A stretch of DNA of 64,000 bases from Parasulfitobacter algicola (GTDB lineage Bacteria; Pseudomonadota; Alphaproteobacteria; Rhodobacterales; Rhodobacteraceae), in assembly GCF_013315265.1 (NCBI RefSeq), contig NZ_JABUFE010000001.1, positions 531,001-595,000 of the forward strand, read 5' to 3'. The notes below the pieces were generated by a model. That model worked only from the letters and a program-made list of their open reading frames with translations. It searched no databases and had not been told where the DNA came from. A program made the translations under genes and the position numbers. Numbering within the stretch: the first letter of the stretch is position 1; each line of letters begins with the position of its first letter. Shown here piece after piece: positions 17,245 to 26,353 of the stretch.

Positions 17245-18810
17245 ATGTTTGATGACGTTGAAATAAACGTAATGGGCGAAATGGCGCTTTATCAAGGCGG
17301 TAGTGAGGTGTCGCTTATACCTTCTCGCAAAACACGGGCACTTCTGGCCTATCTTGCCATTACAGGCAAATCGCATCGTCGCGAACACCTGTGCGAGATG
17401 TTTTATGACAATACCAGTGATCCGCGCGGTGCCTTACGGTGGTCGCTTAGCAAACTTCGATCGCCGTTGAATAACGGGGATAAGTCCCGACTGATCACAT
17501 GCAATGACTGCGTGCATCTGGATATGACGACCATCAATCTTGATGCAAATTTCGTACGCACCATACATGATCATCCCAACCCGTCGACAAAACAGCTGCG
17601 CGATGCGGCTATTTTGCTGTCACAAAGACCTTTGGCAAGTCTGGCCCTGCCGGGGTCTGAAGATTACGAACTTTGGCTGCTGGGTGAGTGCGAAGAGCTT
17701 CAGAGCTTACGAGGCGGTATCATCCAGAAGCTTATAAAAGTGCCGGACATTACAGATCGCGAAGCCGTCAAGTGGCTGCGGATCTGGTGCCGTCTTGATC
17801 CTTTTTCCCATGATGCCCCCCTTGCGTTATGGCAGAAGCTATCTGCCCTAGACCGCAAGGATGACGCAAAAACCGTCGCTGATGATTATAAGACATTGAT
17901 GGGCGAAGACGCGAAAGATTGGTCGGGCGCACATGACCCTATCAAAAAGCCAATCACCCGCTTTTTACAAGGCCAAAAGATCGGGTTTTGCAAGGCCACG
18001 GACGGTGTAAAAATTGCCTATGCCAACGTGGGGTCAGGTCCCCCATTGGTAAAGACAGCCAACTGGCTGAACCATCTGGAATTTGACTGGGAAAGCCCGA
18101 TTTGGGGCAATACGTTTCAGGCATTAGCCGCAAATCATACGCTCATTCGGTATGATGAACGGGGCAACGGCCTGTCGGATTGGAACGTACCTGAGATCAG
18201 CCACCAATCATTTGTGGATGATCTTGAAACAGTCGTAGACAGCCAGTCGCTGAACCAATTTCCGTTACTGGGCATGTCGCAGGGCTGCGCTGTTTCAATC
18301 GAATATGCGGTGCGCCATCCCGAACGGGTGTCGGCATTGATTTTGATTGGCGGTTATGCCAGTGGATGGCGTATTGGCATGTCACAGGAAGAACGCGAAC
18401 GTCGCGAAGCCGTCCTGACGCTGACCCGTTTGGGTTGGGGCACCGCAAACCCGGCATATCGTCATATCTTTTCGCAAACATTCATGCCGGATGCAGATGC
18501 AGATCAGCTAGCGTGGTTTGATGACTTTCAACGCCAGACAACATCGCCTGAAAATGCTGTCCGCTTTCAAGAGGCTTTCGGCGACATCGACGTCAGACAT
18601 CTGTTGCCACAGGTGAAGGTGCCCACCCTGATCTTGCATGCCCGTGGCGACCAGCGAATTGCCCTTGATCACGGGCGGGAACTGGCGGCTAACATTCCCA
18701 ACGCGCGCCTTGTGACCTTGGAAAGTAACAATCATATCATCCTTGGCGACGAACCCGCATGGCAGGTTTGCATGGAAGAAATCAATCAATTCCTGCGGGA
18801 ATACACCTAG
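17245..18810 (+). CDS. Winged-helix transcriptional regulator fused to an alpha/beta hydrolase
   Basis: This is 521 residues. The N-terminal about 100 residues look like an OmpR/SARP-type winged helix (LIPSRKTRALLAYLAITGKSH, then RGALRWSLSKLR). Residues 110-235 are helical and resemble a bacterial transcriptional activator (BTAD-like) spacer. Residues 250-521 form an alpha/beta hydrolase: YDERGNGLSD, nucleophile elbow GMSQG (Ser345), acid HARGD (Asp469) and base NNHIIL (His497), so the triad is complete. The protein could sense or hydrolyse a small ester or lactone and control nearby genes; the ligand is unknown. A weak GGTGTG site precedes the ATG. It sits between the RGS-like gene and a secreted lipoprotein. 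Confidence 0.8.
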   Translation: MFDDVEINVMGEMALYQGGSEVSLIPSRKTRALLAYLAITGKSHRREHLCEMFYDNTSDPRGALRWSLSKLRSPLNNGDKSRLITCNDCVHLDMTTINLDANFVRTIHDHPNPSTKQLRDAAILLSQRPLASLALPGSEDYELWLLGECEELQSLRGGIIQKLIKVPDITDREAVKWLRIWCRLDPFSHDAPLALWQKLSALDRKDDAKTVADDYKTLMGEDAKDWSGAHDPIKKPITRFLQGQKIGFCKATDGVKIAYANVGSGPPLVKTANWLNHLEFDWESPIWGNTFQALAANHTLIRYDERGNGLSDWNVPEISHQSFVDDLETVVDSQSLNQFPLLGMSQGCAVSIEYAVRHPERVSALILIGGYASGWRIGMSQEERERREAVLTLTRLGWGTANPAYRHIFSQTFMPDADADQLAWFDDFQRQTTSPENAVRFQEAFGDIDVRHLLPQVKVPTLILHARGDQRIALDHGRELAANIPNARLVTLESNNHIILGDEPAWQVCMEEINQFLREYT

Positions 18811-18940
18811 GGTCGGAAACGATCTGCGTCTGCCATGAAAAAAATAAAACCTTTTTATGAGAATAGAACACTAACCCCGTGCGTAACCCTTATAAGAGCA
18901 CCGCTGATGGCTGCTCATAAATGACACAAGGATTTATGAA

Positions 18941-19339
18941 ATGAAACTAATCGCCGCTATTACCCTGGGTGTGCTGGTCGCAGGATGTGAAGATGTTTAT
19001 GCAGCCGGGTATTATTCGACTGAGACACCTCAGGAAAGCGTTACAAATGTCAAAGCGCATGGCCCCCTAGCCGCAGCCAACGGCATGACACTTTATACAT
19101 TCGACAAAGATACCGCCAACACATCAAATTGCTATGACAGCTGCGCTGACAGCTGGCCCCCTTATCTGGCGCAGGCCGGTGCAAAAGCACCAGGTGATGG
19201 TTTCACAATCATCAAGCGCCGCGATGGCACAAGCCAGTGGGCCAAAAATGGCGAACCGCTTTATTTCTGGGTTGGCGACAGTGCCCCTGGTGACACAAAT
19301 GGCGATGGCGTCGGTGGTGTTTGGCACCTTGCAAAGTAA
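18941..19339 (+). CDS. COG4315-like secreted lipoprotein
   Basis: This 132-residue protein starts after AAGGAT. The signal MKLIAAITLGVLVAGC has lipobox VAGC with Cys16. The mature part carries the Y-x-[FWY]-x-x-D motif (LYTFDKD at about 51-57), followed by CYDSCADSWPPYLA and a second half QWAKNGEPLYFWVGDSAPGDTN, as in COG4315 proteins. These are periplasmic or surface proteins of unknown biochemical role; a paired Cys in CYDSC could form a disulfide. It stands alone, convergent with the TRAP binding-protein gene. Confidence 0.8.
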   Translation: MKLIAAITLGVLVAGCEDVYAAGYYSTETPQESVTNVKAHGPLAAANGMTLYTFDKDTANTSNCYDSCADSWPPYLAQAGAKAPGDGFTIIKRRDGTSQWAKNGEPLYFWVGDSAPGDTNGDGVGGVWHLAK

Positions 19340-19350
19340 TGCAGTATTGC

Positions 19351-19381
19351 GGGTTCTGGTCTGATAATCAGACCGGCACCC
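19351..19381 (+). terminator. Hairpin after the COG4315-like gene
   Basis: GGTCTGAT pairs with ATCAGACC around 19358-19374, extended by outer GGGT/ACCC arms. No immediate T-run follows, so it may be an attenuated terminator or an mRNA end structure. Confidence 0.4.
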
Positions 19382-19425
19382 GACATTGCCAAAAATCTTT
19401 TTCAAAATGGCTATTACAAACTAAA

Positions 19426-19456
19426 TTTGACCCGCTACATCAGTAGTCGGGTCAAA
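19426..19456. terminator. Bidirectional terminator between convergent genes
   Basis: TTTGACCCG, a 13-base loop and CGGGTCAAA form a 9-bp stem, followed by ATTATTTT on the plus strand and AAAT/T-rich sequence on the minus strand. It lies between the lipoprotein gene and the TRAP binding-protein gene. Confidence 0.7.
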
Positions 19457-19506
19457 ATTATTTTCTATGGATGGGATATAAAGGCCCCCCAAGATATTAA
19501 CTTATA

Positions 19507-20526
19507 TTAGTTAAATGGATCCACTGTTGCGTTTATTTCAACGGCAGCATCAATCAGTTCTGGTCCGATAGATGATCTGAATTGATCCCAAACAGGCTTC
19601 ATTTCAGCGCGCCAGATTGCAAGTTCTTCAGGTGTAAGCGTGATGATCACGCCGTCGTCATCCAGAATATCCTGCCGACGCTGCTGATTGATCTCAAAGG
19701 CAAATCGATTACGTTCATGTGTCGTAAGCGCCATAATATCAATAACAGCCTGACGTGTTTCCGGATCAAGGCTATCAAGAAACGACTGAGACGTCACAAC
19801 AAGATACCCGATGTAGCTATGGTTGGTCTCAGTCACGGCGGCCTGTTCAAGGTAGAAACCTTTTGTCTGAATGTTGGCCCAGGTATTTTCTTGTCCTTGC
19901 ACTTCGCCGGTACGCAGCGCATCATAAACTTTGCTGAAAGAAAGTTTAACAGGTGTTATATTCATCCGACGCAGCACTTCTGCAGTGACAGGAGAACTGG
20001 ATGATACCCGAAAACTTAACCCACTTGCATCACCAGGCAAACGCATTGGTACAGATGCGGAATACTGCCGCATCCCGTTCGCCCAATAACCCAGACCGAC
20101 AAAGCCATCATCACTGATGCCAGCTGTCAGATCTTGTGCCATCTCAGTTTCTAAAAACGCCATAACTTGAAGTGGGCCATCAAAGAGGAACGGCAAATTA
20201 AACAACTCAAACTGGTCGGTATAAGGACCGAATTTTGCAAGGCCTGGTGCTGCAAAATGAACGTCACCACTTAGCAATGCTCCGAAGACATCATCATCGT
20301 TATACAGATCACCACCGCCATAAACTTCGACGCAAAGTGTACCATTGAGTTTTTGGTTAATTTGTTCGGCGAAGGCGATTGCTGCTTCACCTTTTGGATG
20401 ACCTTGCAGCGCTGTGACCAGGCTAAAGCGGGTGACCCGCTCTCCTGGGTCGCATTCCGACTGGGCTGAAAGCTGTATTGGCAGGATAGTCGCAGCTGCC
20501 AAAAGAAGAGTTTGAAAGAATTTCAT
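19507..20526 (-). CDS. TRAP transporter substrate-binding protein (DctP family), orphan
   Basis: This is 339 residues from the ATG at 20526 (MKFFQTLLLAAATILPIQLSAQ, a cleavable signal peptide). The mature protein follows the DctP pattern: GHPKGEAAIAFAEQINQKLNG, ALLSGDVHFAAPG, LFNLPFLFDG, GLGYWANGMRQ, and a conserved VYDALRTGEVQGQENTWANI region. Such proteins bind organic acids or other anionic solutes in the periplasm. No DctQ or DctM permease gene is adjacent, so it would have to work with a permease elsewhere or act as a sensor. It lies 77 bases downstream of the PstS-like/OmpA gene on the same strand. Confidence 0.9.
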   Translation of the reverse strand: MKFFQTLLLAAATILPIQLSAQSECDPGERVTRFSLVTALQGHPKGEAAIAFAEQINQKLNGTLCVEVYGGGDLYNDDDVFGALLSGDVHFAAPGLAKFGPYTDQFELFNLPFLFDGPLQVMAFLETEMAQDLTAGISDDGFVGLGYWANGMRQYSASVPMRLPGDASGLSFRVSSSSPVTAEVLRRMNITPVKLSFSKVYDALRTGEVQGQENTWANIQTKGFYLEQAAVTETNHSYIGYLVVTSQSFLDSLDPETRQAVIDIMALTTHERNRFAFEINQQRRQDILDDDGVIITLTPEELAIWRAEMKPVWDQFRSSIGPELIDAAVEINATVDPFN

Positions 20527-20603
20527 TTGGGGGTCCTCGTACAAAGGATGTTACACGTACATCGGGTCAGCTTGGTTGAGCTTTGATAAGATAAGTAAAC
20601 GCT

Positions 20604-22190
20604 TTAGTTGCGCGCCAAAATATCACGAACCCAAACTTCGACACGACGATTGATACGGCGGCCTGTATTGGTTTCATTGCACCCAAGCGGAGAAATTTCA
20701 CCATACCCTATGGCCCGCAACGCGACCCTAGACTGCAGGTTAGCATTTTCTTGCAGCAACTCATCGACCACTTGCTGTGCACGACTTTCAGACAGCTCAC
20801 GGTTTAGTTCAGGGTTACCAATCGAATCTGTGAACCCAACAAACACAACTTCTTTGTTGCGATATGCATCAGTGCTTAACAATTGTGCCAGACGTACAAT
20901 GTCGTCTTTTGCACGGGCATCCAAGCGGCTTGAACCTGTTTCAAAACGGAACGTTGTTGAAAGACGTTCAGAGCTGATAAGCTGCTGGATCATCTCTTGT
21001 AGTTGCGGAAAAGTTTCAAAGTCGCGATTGGCTACCACGGCTGAAGCAACACGCAGACCCTGATTATCAATAGATGTCTTGCGAATCGACTGGTTGATAA
21101 AGCCCGCTTCCGAAATCAGATCTTGCGCTGTATCCGACATTGTAAAATCCAACAGTCCTTTTGCATGTACTGGCAGGGCTTGATCAGACTTATACATATA
21201 TAACAATCGTGTTAGCGGATATTCTTCAGTTTTGATGGTAAAAGCGTTTGGCGGCGTTTGCAGACCACAAACCCCTTCGATCGCCAATGCTGATGCATCT
21301 GAACCATTCGTAAAGTTAGTAAATCCCAATCCATTCGGATCGTTGGTCACCATCTGCGACAATGCCTCATCACTTGAGGCAAGTCGGACGTTGTTAGAAA
21401 CCTGCAGACCCGCTGGACGCATCAAGAGGTTATCGAATACTTCGCGAGTACCAGAGTTGTCGTCGCGCACATAAATGTTGATTGGCTGGTTTGGACCGCC
21501 AAGTTCTGACCAATTGGTAATCCGGCCTGCAAAAGCCAATGCTGCGTTTTGCTGCGTGATTGCACGCACAGGGTTGTCCGGGGATGTGATCAGCAAAATC
21601 CCATCCAACGCCACGATATGTTCGTTTTCAGTTGCTCGAATATTGCCAAACCCTGCTTCTTGGAATGCACGTGTTTCACGGTTCCGGGCTGGACGCGAAG
21701 CCAAGGCGATTGCGGTATTGCCTTGTAAAAGGTCAGACAGCCCATCGGTTGTATTTGATGCCGCAACATCCACGCCTGCGATCATGTCGCCTGATGTTGA
21801 AAGAACTTCATAATTAACGGAACCGTTTTGGCCCTGAGTACGGGATACTGATCCAAATGTGCCCAATCTGTTGACGCCGTATGCGTTGATCAAGTTTGGA
21901 ATTAGTTTCTCGCCCAATGTCTTTGAGCCTGAAATACGAAATTCTGAGACTTCAATCGTATCTGCAGGACAGGCTACCCCTTCGCAGCGCATAAGGCTTG
22001 CATCTAATCTCAGATCGCGCAAAAAGGTACGGAGCATATAGTGCGAGCCATCAAAATTCAATAATTCACCTTGAATGGATACATCGCCAGTTAAATCGGT
22101 TAGCGTTACTTTTTGGGCAAAGGACGACGTTGCCATAAAAGCAAAAGCTTCTTTCATACATTCGATAAAGACGTCTGTAGATGACGGCAT
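20604..22190 (-). CDS. PstS-like substrate-binding domain fused to OmpA domain
   Basis: This is about 528 residues from the ATG at 22190. The start is uncertain: the ATG at 22157 gives the more compact signal-like MKEAFAFMATSSFAQ, and none has a clear ribosome-binding site. The middle region (about 100-375) is a PstS/phosphate-binding-like fold: IALASRPARNRE, FAGRITNWSELGG, YVRDDNSGTREVFDNLL and TNDPNGLGF. The C-terminal about 120 residues are an OmpA peptidoglycan-binding domain (FETGSSRLDARAKDDI, FVGFTDSIGNPELNRELSESRAQ, GYGEISPLGCNETNTGRRINRRVEV). This architecture suggests a wall-tethered periplasmic solute binder rather than a free transporter subunit. Confidence 0.85.
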   Translation of the reverse strand: MPSSTDVFIECMKEAFAFMATSSFAQKVTLTDLTGDVSIQGELLNFDGSHYMLRTFLRDLRLDASLMRCEGVACPADTIEVSEFRISGSKTLGEKLIPNLINAYGVNRLGTFGSVSRTQGQNGSVNYEVLSTSGDMIAGVDVAASNTTDGLSDLLQGNTAIALASRPARNRETRAFQEAGFGNIRATENEHIVALDGILLITSPDNPVRAITQQNAALAFAGRITNWSELGGPNQPINIYVRDDNSGTREVFDNLLMRPAGLQVSNNVRLASSDEALSQMVTNDPNGLGFTNFTNGSDASALAIEGVCGLQTPPNAFTIKTEEYPLTRLLYMYKSDQALPVHAKGLLDFTMSDTAQDLISEAGFINQSIRKTSIDNQGLRVASAVVANRDFETFPQLQEMIQQLISSERLSTTFRFETGSSRLDARAKDDIVRLAQLLSTDAYRNKEVVFVGFTDSIGNPELNRELSESRAQQVVDELLQENANLQSRVALRAIGYGEISPLGCNETNTGRRINRRVEVWVRDILARN

Positions 22191-22214
22191 TATTTGCGGT
22201 AAGTATACCAAATT

Positions 22215-22663
22215 CTAGCGATAATGGCGTTTTAGCGGGCGAATAACAACCGACCCCTTTACGCAGGAAGCTGTAAATCTGTCTGTGATCGTATATCCGA
22301 ACCCTTGCGCGACCAAGTTAACTGCAATCAACGAAGATGAGGTGCACATTCCGACACGTGGCTCAACAGCCGTAACGGTAAAAGCAACTTTGATTTGTTG
22401 TTGCAGCAATGTATCGGGCGCAATATCCGCAAGCTGCTCCATGCGTGCCAGGATACGCTCTGTCTCGCGGAAAAAACGCTGCCCTTCTTGCGTTGGCCGC
22501 AATGCGCGTCTGTCACGGTGAAACAGCGTAAAGCCAAGCTCGTGTTCAAGATTTGAAATCAGGCGTGAAACGGCAGGTTGACTAAGATTCATAGTGGTCG
22601 CCGACTCGACCAGCGAGCCACGGTGAATAATCAAACAAACGCAGTCAACGCCTTGGGAACCAT
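22215..22663 (-). pseudogene. LysR-family regulator remnant (frameshift plus large internal deletion)
   Basis: The ATG at 22663 opens MVPKALTAFV and then meets a stop. Shifting one frame at about 22635 restores IIHRGSLVESATTMNLSQPAVSRLI, a complete LysR helix-turn-helix. The frame then jumps from near residue 100 (QQQIKVAFTV) directly to a sequence like the last quarter of a LysR effector domain (VGMCTSSSLIAVNLVAQGFGYTI), so about 120 residues are missing. It ends 24 bases before the PstS-like/OmpA gene. The two lesions make a functional regulator very unlikely. Confidence 0.75.
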
Positions 22664-22840
22664 CCAGTTATCTAGCTTGCACTAACGCCATACTGCAAAA
22701 CAAAAAAGATTTGGTACTCAAAGCCTGCATGATAAATGGTTATGCAATATTAAGGAACGCGGATTGGGCGCGCAGGTATCAGTCATGCTTACCCGCGCCG
22801 ATGATTTTGCAGTGCGTATATTCCCCTCGCTCAAACATCA

Positions 22841-23089
22841 TCAGAATGGTCCCAAGCAGGATATGAAATCCTTTATTAAGACCAGACGCCCCACGACAGT
22901 AATAGTAGTTCCGCTTAGATTTGGGGGGCTGTAATCAAATCCTATCAGATCAATACCATTGTAAAGCCGTGTAACTGTTTCCGTATCCACGTCATGTCTG
23001 CTGCAAAATTCATACTGTTCTGTCAGCAGACGGCATGTCTTAGGTGATAGTTGTAAAACATGTCTAAGCTGAGTGGATTGCGTTGACAT
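22841..23089 (-). pseudogene. GT4 (PelF-like) glycosyltransferase fragment
   Basis: This is an 82-codon open frame. Residues about 33-80 match the linker and start of the second Rossmann domain of GT4 glycosyltransferases: RLYNGIDLIGFDYSP, then TITVVGRLVLIKDF (compare the usual NGID...VGRLxxxKD). The donor-binding C-terminal half and most of the acceptor domain are missing, and no flanking pieces are visible. It is best explained as a decayed remnant next to the LysR remnant, marking a deletion-prone site. Confidence 0.6.
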
Positions 23090-23243
23090 AAACCTTGGAT
23101 TAACGATCCATTAATTGATTATGAACAGTTTATGACAGCCAAATACTTTGATCAAAGCCGTGTATGGACACATGTCAAATGATATATGGACAAATGCAAT
23201 GCTGTCCATCTTTTGGCTGCATCGAATATAGCTTTATGCGAAG

Positions 23244-24551
23244 TTAGGGGTCGTTGTGCAGTTGAAAGACTTCACCGGGAAAGAATTTTTGCAAACGTAT
23301 ATCGGCACTGCGGGCATGACCCTCCATCCCTTCCAGACGGGAAATGCGTGCGGTGGCTTCGGCGACAGGGCGGGCTGCATCGCGGGTGGCTTGTTGCCAC
23401 GTGACAGTTTTCAGGAACTTGTGCACCGACAATCCGCCCGTATAGCGCGCAGCCCCGGATGTTGGCAGCACATGATTTGGACCCGATGATTTGTCGCCAA
23501 ACGCAACTGTGGTTTCTTCGCCCAGAAACAACGACCCATAGGCACGCAAGCGGTTCAACCACCATTCCAGTTCGGCGCATTGCACATGCAGATGTTCGGG
23601 CGCATATTCATCAGCTGTTTGCGCCATTTCTTCGCGCGTATCGCACAGCATAATCTCGGCATAGTTTTCCCAGGCTAATTCGGCATTTTGGCGATTAATC
23701 TCGGGCAGGTCTGCGATCAGAAGTGGCACAATTTGCATCACACGTTCGGCCAGTTCGCGTTGATCCGTGACCAGCCAAACAGGTGAATTATAACCATGTT
23801 CGGCTTGCCCGACCAAATCAGTCGCCACGATTTCCGGATCAGACGTGATATCGGCAATCACCATGCTGTCGGTTGGCCCCGCGAACATATCGATGCCCAC
23901 ACGACCGAATAAAAGACGCTTGGCTTCGGCCACATATTGGTTGCCCGGCCCCACAAGCATGTCTGCGGATGGTAAGCCAAACAGACCGTTCGCCATGGCC
24001 GCAACTCCTTGCACACCGCCAAGGTTCAGAATTTGATCCGCCCCGCAAATATCCATCGCAAACAGGATTGCTGGTGGAATTCCAATACCGGGGCGTGGGG
24101 GTGAACAGGCTGTCACATGGCCCACACCCGCCACTTTCGCGGTCGTGATCGTCATGATTGCGCTGGCGACATGGCTGTAACGTCCGCCGGGCACATAACA
24201 TCCGGCCGCATCCACAGGGATCGTGCGTTGCCCGGCACGCAGGCCGGGAATAATCTCAATCTCGCAATCTGTGATGGTGTTACGCTGGGCTTCGGCAAAT
24301 CGCTGAATATTGCTATGTGCAAAGCGAATGTCTGCCTTCAACTGATCAGGAACCTGATCAGCCGCCGCCTTGATCGCGTCGTTGGATACCAGAATTTCAC
24401 CATCCCATTTATCCAGCTCATGGGCATAGTCAATCGCGGCCTGATCGCCCTTTTCCGCAATTGTCGTCAGCATTTTAGCAACCTGATCGCTGACATCTTT
24501 CTGGCCGCTATCGGCTGTGTGCGTGGCTTTTTTGAGATATTCAACCGTCAT
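23244..24551 (-). CDS. hpsN: HisD-family dehydrogenase, probable sulfopropanediol 3-dehydrogenase (HpsN-like)
   Basis: This is 435 residues from the ATG at 24551, inside the racemase stop (11-base overlap). It is a histidinol-dehydrogenase fold: PGGRYSHVASAIMT, LVGPGNQYV, zinc/catalytic residues Gln249 and His252 (GQAEHG), Glu319-His320 (APEHL), Asp353 and His412 (MEGHAR). In roseobacters HisD homologs outside his operons often act as HpsN, the NAD-dependent double oxidation of (R)-2,3-dihydroxypropane-1-sulfonate to (R)-sulfolactate. The operon with L-cysteate sulfo-lyase favours a C3-sulfonate substrate over histidinol. It is the last gene of cuyA-racemase-hpsN. True HisD cannot be excluded from sequence alone. 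Confidence 0.8.
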   Translation of the reverse strand: MTVEYLKKATHTADSGQKDVSDQVAKMLTTIAEKGDQAAIDYAHELDKWDGEILVSNDAIKAAADQVPDQLKADIRFAHSNIQRFAEAQRNTITDCEIEIIPGLRAGQRTIPVDAAGCYVPGGRYSHVASAIMTITTAKVAGVGHVTACSPPRPGIGIPPAILFAMDICGADQILNLGGVQGVAAMANGLFGLPSADMLVGPGNQYVAEAKRLLFGRVGIDMFAGPTDSMVIADITSDPEIVATDLVGQAEHGYNSPVWLVTDQRELAERVMQIVPLLIADLPEINRQNAELAWENYAEIMLCDTREEMAQTADEYAPEHLHVQCAELEWWLNRLRAYGSLFLGEETTVAFGDKSSGPNHVLPTSGAARYTGGLSVHKFLKTVTWQQATRDAARPVAEATARISRLEGMEGHARSADIRLQKFFPGEVFQLHNDP

Positions 24552-25224
24552 TACGGTCACTCCTGAATGAAAAGTCGATAATGGCATCCACCAATACGTC
24601 CAGCGTATCGATACAAGGGCTGGGCACCGCATCAGAAATAAGGGAAAATTCGGTGCATGCGATCAGCTGAGCAGCCGCCCCCTGTGCTGCCAGATCGTCT
24701 GATGCGGCTTGCAGAATTGCTCGTGCACTATCCGTAGGACCATCCATTTTCACCATACGAATGGCCTGCAACAATGCATCTTGATCTGCTGGATAAAGGG
24801 CGTTTGGCAGAGCCTTAGCATAAAGACTGACCTGCTTGATTGCAGGGGATCCTAAAACGCCGACCGCGCCATGCTTTTGTGCCGCCTTTGCCGCTAGATG
24901 GATCATGTTTAGAAATGGAATATCGACACTGTCTGCAATCGCATCAGCATAATGGTGGGCTGTGTTACAGGGCATCACCAACGCTTTGGCGCCCGCTGTC
25001 TGTAATCGTTGGGCCATGGCGATCAACACAGGTGCCGGATCATCGCCAGTCTGATCAATCAGTGCTTTAATGCGCGACGGTACTTGCGGGTTCTGATCGA
25101 CCAGCATGGGCACATGATCGGCATCATCCCCGGCACCCACGGCGTTGATCACACGTTGCATCAGATCAACGGTCGCTGCAGGGCCCATACCACCCAGAAC
25201 ACCTATGGTCCGGGGCGTGATCAC
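24541..25224 (-). CDS. Aspartate/glutamate racemase-family protein, candidate cysteate racemase
   Basis: This 227-residue PLP-independent racemase has start pattern [18 protein letters not shown]. Both catalytic cysteines are present: MPCNTAHH (Cys86) and LIACTEFSL (Cys190). Its ATG overlaps the cuyA stop by four bases (ATGA), so it is translated together with cuyA, and its end overlaps hpsN. The family inverts acidic amino acids such as aspartate. In this operon cysteate, a sulfonate analogue of aspartate, is the obvious candidate substrate; that is inference. Plain aspartate racemase remains possible. Confidence 0.85.
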   Translation of the reverse strand: MITPRTIGVLGGMGPAATVDLMQRVINAVGAGDDADHVPMLVDQNPQVPSRIKALIDQTGDDPAPVLIAMAQRLQTAGAKALVMPCNTAHHYADAIADSVDIPFLNMIHLAAKAAQKHGAVGVLGSPAIKQVSLYAKALPNALYPADQDALLQAIRMVKMDGPTDSARAILQAASDDLAAQGAAAQLIACTEFSLISDAVPSPCIDTLDVLVDAIIDFSFRSDRNDG

Positions 25225-26243
25225 TCGGCCGCGATGGGTTGCGGTTTATAATCGAAGGCTGAGAGATAGCCGAACAACCCAGCCGCACCGCCGGTGTGCA
25301 GGAATACAACCGTTTCACCCTTTTTGAACTTGCCCTTGCGGCAGTAATCAATCAATCCGGCCGCGCCTTTGCCCGAATAAACTGGGTCCAGCAACAAGCC
25401 TTCGTAACGGGCAAACATCTCGATCGCCTCAATCGTATCAGCGCGCGGAATACCGTATCCTTCGCCCACATAATTCGTGTCAGCCACCACGTCTTCGCGT
25501 TTCACACAGCCAGATGCACCGATTTTATCAGCGGTTTTCACAGCCAGATTATAAACGTTTTCTTCTTGCTTATCTTTCGGTGCACGGACGCCAAAACCCA
25601 AAAGCGGTATATTGGCATGAATGGCTTTCAGACCGACAATCAACCCGGCTTGCGTACCAGCACTGCCAGTCGCATGGGTGATGTGGTCGATTTTCAGACC
25701 CATATCGTTGGCCTGACCAATCATCTCATAGGCGCAATTCACATATCCAAGCGCGCCGGTTGCGTTCGATCCACCGCCGGGAATGGTATAGACTTTGCGA
25801 CCCTTGGTACGCATATCATCCGCCACAGCCTCCATCTCGGCATTCATGTCTAGACCGGGCCCGCGCTTTTCACGGGTTGCACCGTGCAGATCATCCAGAA
25901 AGACATTGCCGTTGTTGTTATAATTCAGGTCATTCGATCCTGTACGATCTTCCAACAAAATATGGCAATCAATGCCCAGTTTCGCCGCAAAGCCTGCGGT
26001 TTGGCGGGCGTGGTTCGATTGTGTGGCGCCCTGCGTGATAATCAGATCAGCACCTTGCTCCACAGCCTCGGCCATCAGAAATTCCAGCTTGCGGGTTTTA
26101 TTGCCACCTGTGGACATGCCCGTGCAGTCATCCCGTTTGATCCAGATATCAGGGCCACCCAATTCCGCGCTTAGACGGTCAAGCCGTTCCAACGGTGTGG
26201 GCAAATGGGCAAGGTGAAGTCTGGGAAAGCGGGCAAGGTGCAT
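25221..26243 (-). CDS. cuyA: L-cysteate sulfo-lyase CuyA
   Basis: This 340-residue PLP enzyme belongs to the D-cysteine desulfhydrase/ACC-deaminase family. CuyA cleaves L-cysteate to pyruvate, ammonium and sulfite. Marks are [22 protein letters not shown] (PLP Lys49), [47 protein letters not shown] and [10 protein letters not shown]. Strong resemblance to roseobacter CuyA and the HpsN-like neighbour support sulfonate metabolism; a D-cysteine desulfhydrase is the alternative. It is the first gene of the operon and is transcribed divergently from a LysR regulator across a 110-base gap with inverted repeats. Confidence 0.88.
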   Translation of the reverse strand: MHLARFPRLHLAHLPTPLERLDRLSAELGGPDIWIKRDDCTGMSTGGNKTRKLEFLMAEAVEQGADLIITQGATQSNHARQTAGFAAKLGIDCHILLEDRTGSNDLNYNNNGNVFLDDLHGATREKRGPGLDMNAEMEAVADDMRTKGRKVYTIPGGGSNATGALGYVNCAYEMIGQANDMGLKIDHITHATGSAGTQAGLIVGLKAIHANIPLLGFGVRAPKDKQEENVYNLAVKTADKIGASGCVKREDVVADTNYVGEGYGIPRADTIEAIEMFARYEGLLLDPVYSGKGAAGLIDYCRKGKFKKGETVVFLHTGGAAGLFGYLSAFDYKPQPIAAE

Positions 26244-26353
26244 GGGTCACGTCCTTTGATAATATGCGCAATGTGATAGTTATCAAGGTTTCAGCTTTGA
26301 TCAAATGCATTATATCGGCTATAACTTGCAAAAAATGCATATTAGGAAAATTT
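26244..26353. promoter_or_regulatory. Divergent cuyA / LysR promoter region with inverted repeats
   Basis: TTGATAA at 26256-26262 and TTATCAA at 26280-26286 form a perfect 7-bp inverted repeat. ATCAA (26282-26286) and TTGAT (26297-26301) form a second, shorter dyad with 10 bases between, close to the T-N11-A form bound by LysR regulators. ATGCAT also appears twice (26305-26310 and 26335-26340). The position fits activation of cuyA and autoregulation of the LysR gene. Confidence 0.55.

Noticed and set aside
23244-24551. Calling the HisD-family gene histidinol dehydrogenase (hisD)
   Set aside because: No other his genes are nearby, while it overlaps a racemase gene coupled to cuyA. A sulfonate-pathway role is more consistent, although the residues alone do not exclude HisD.
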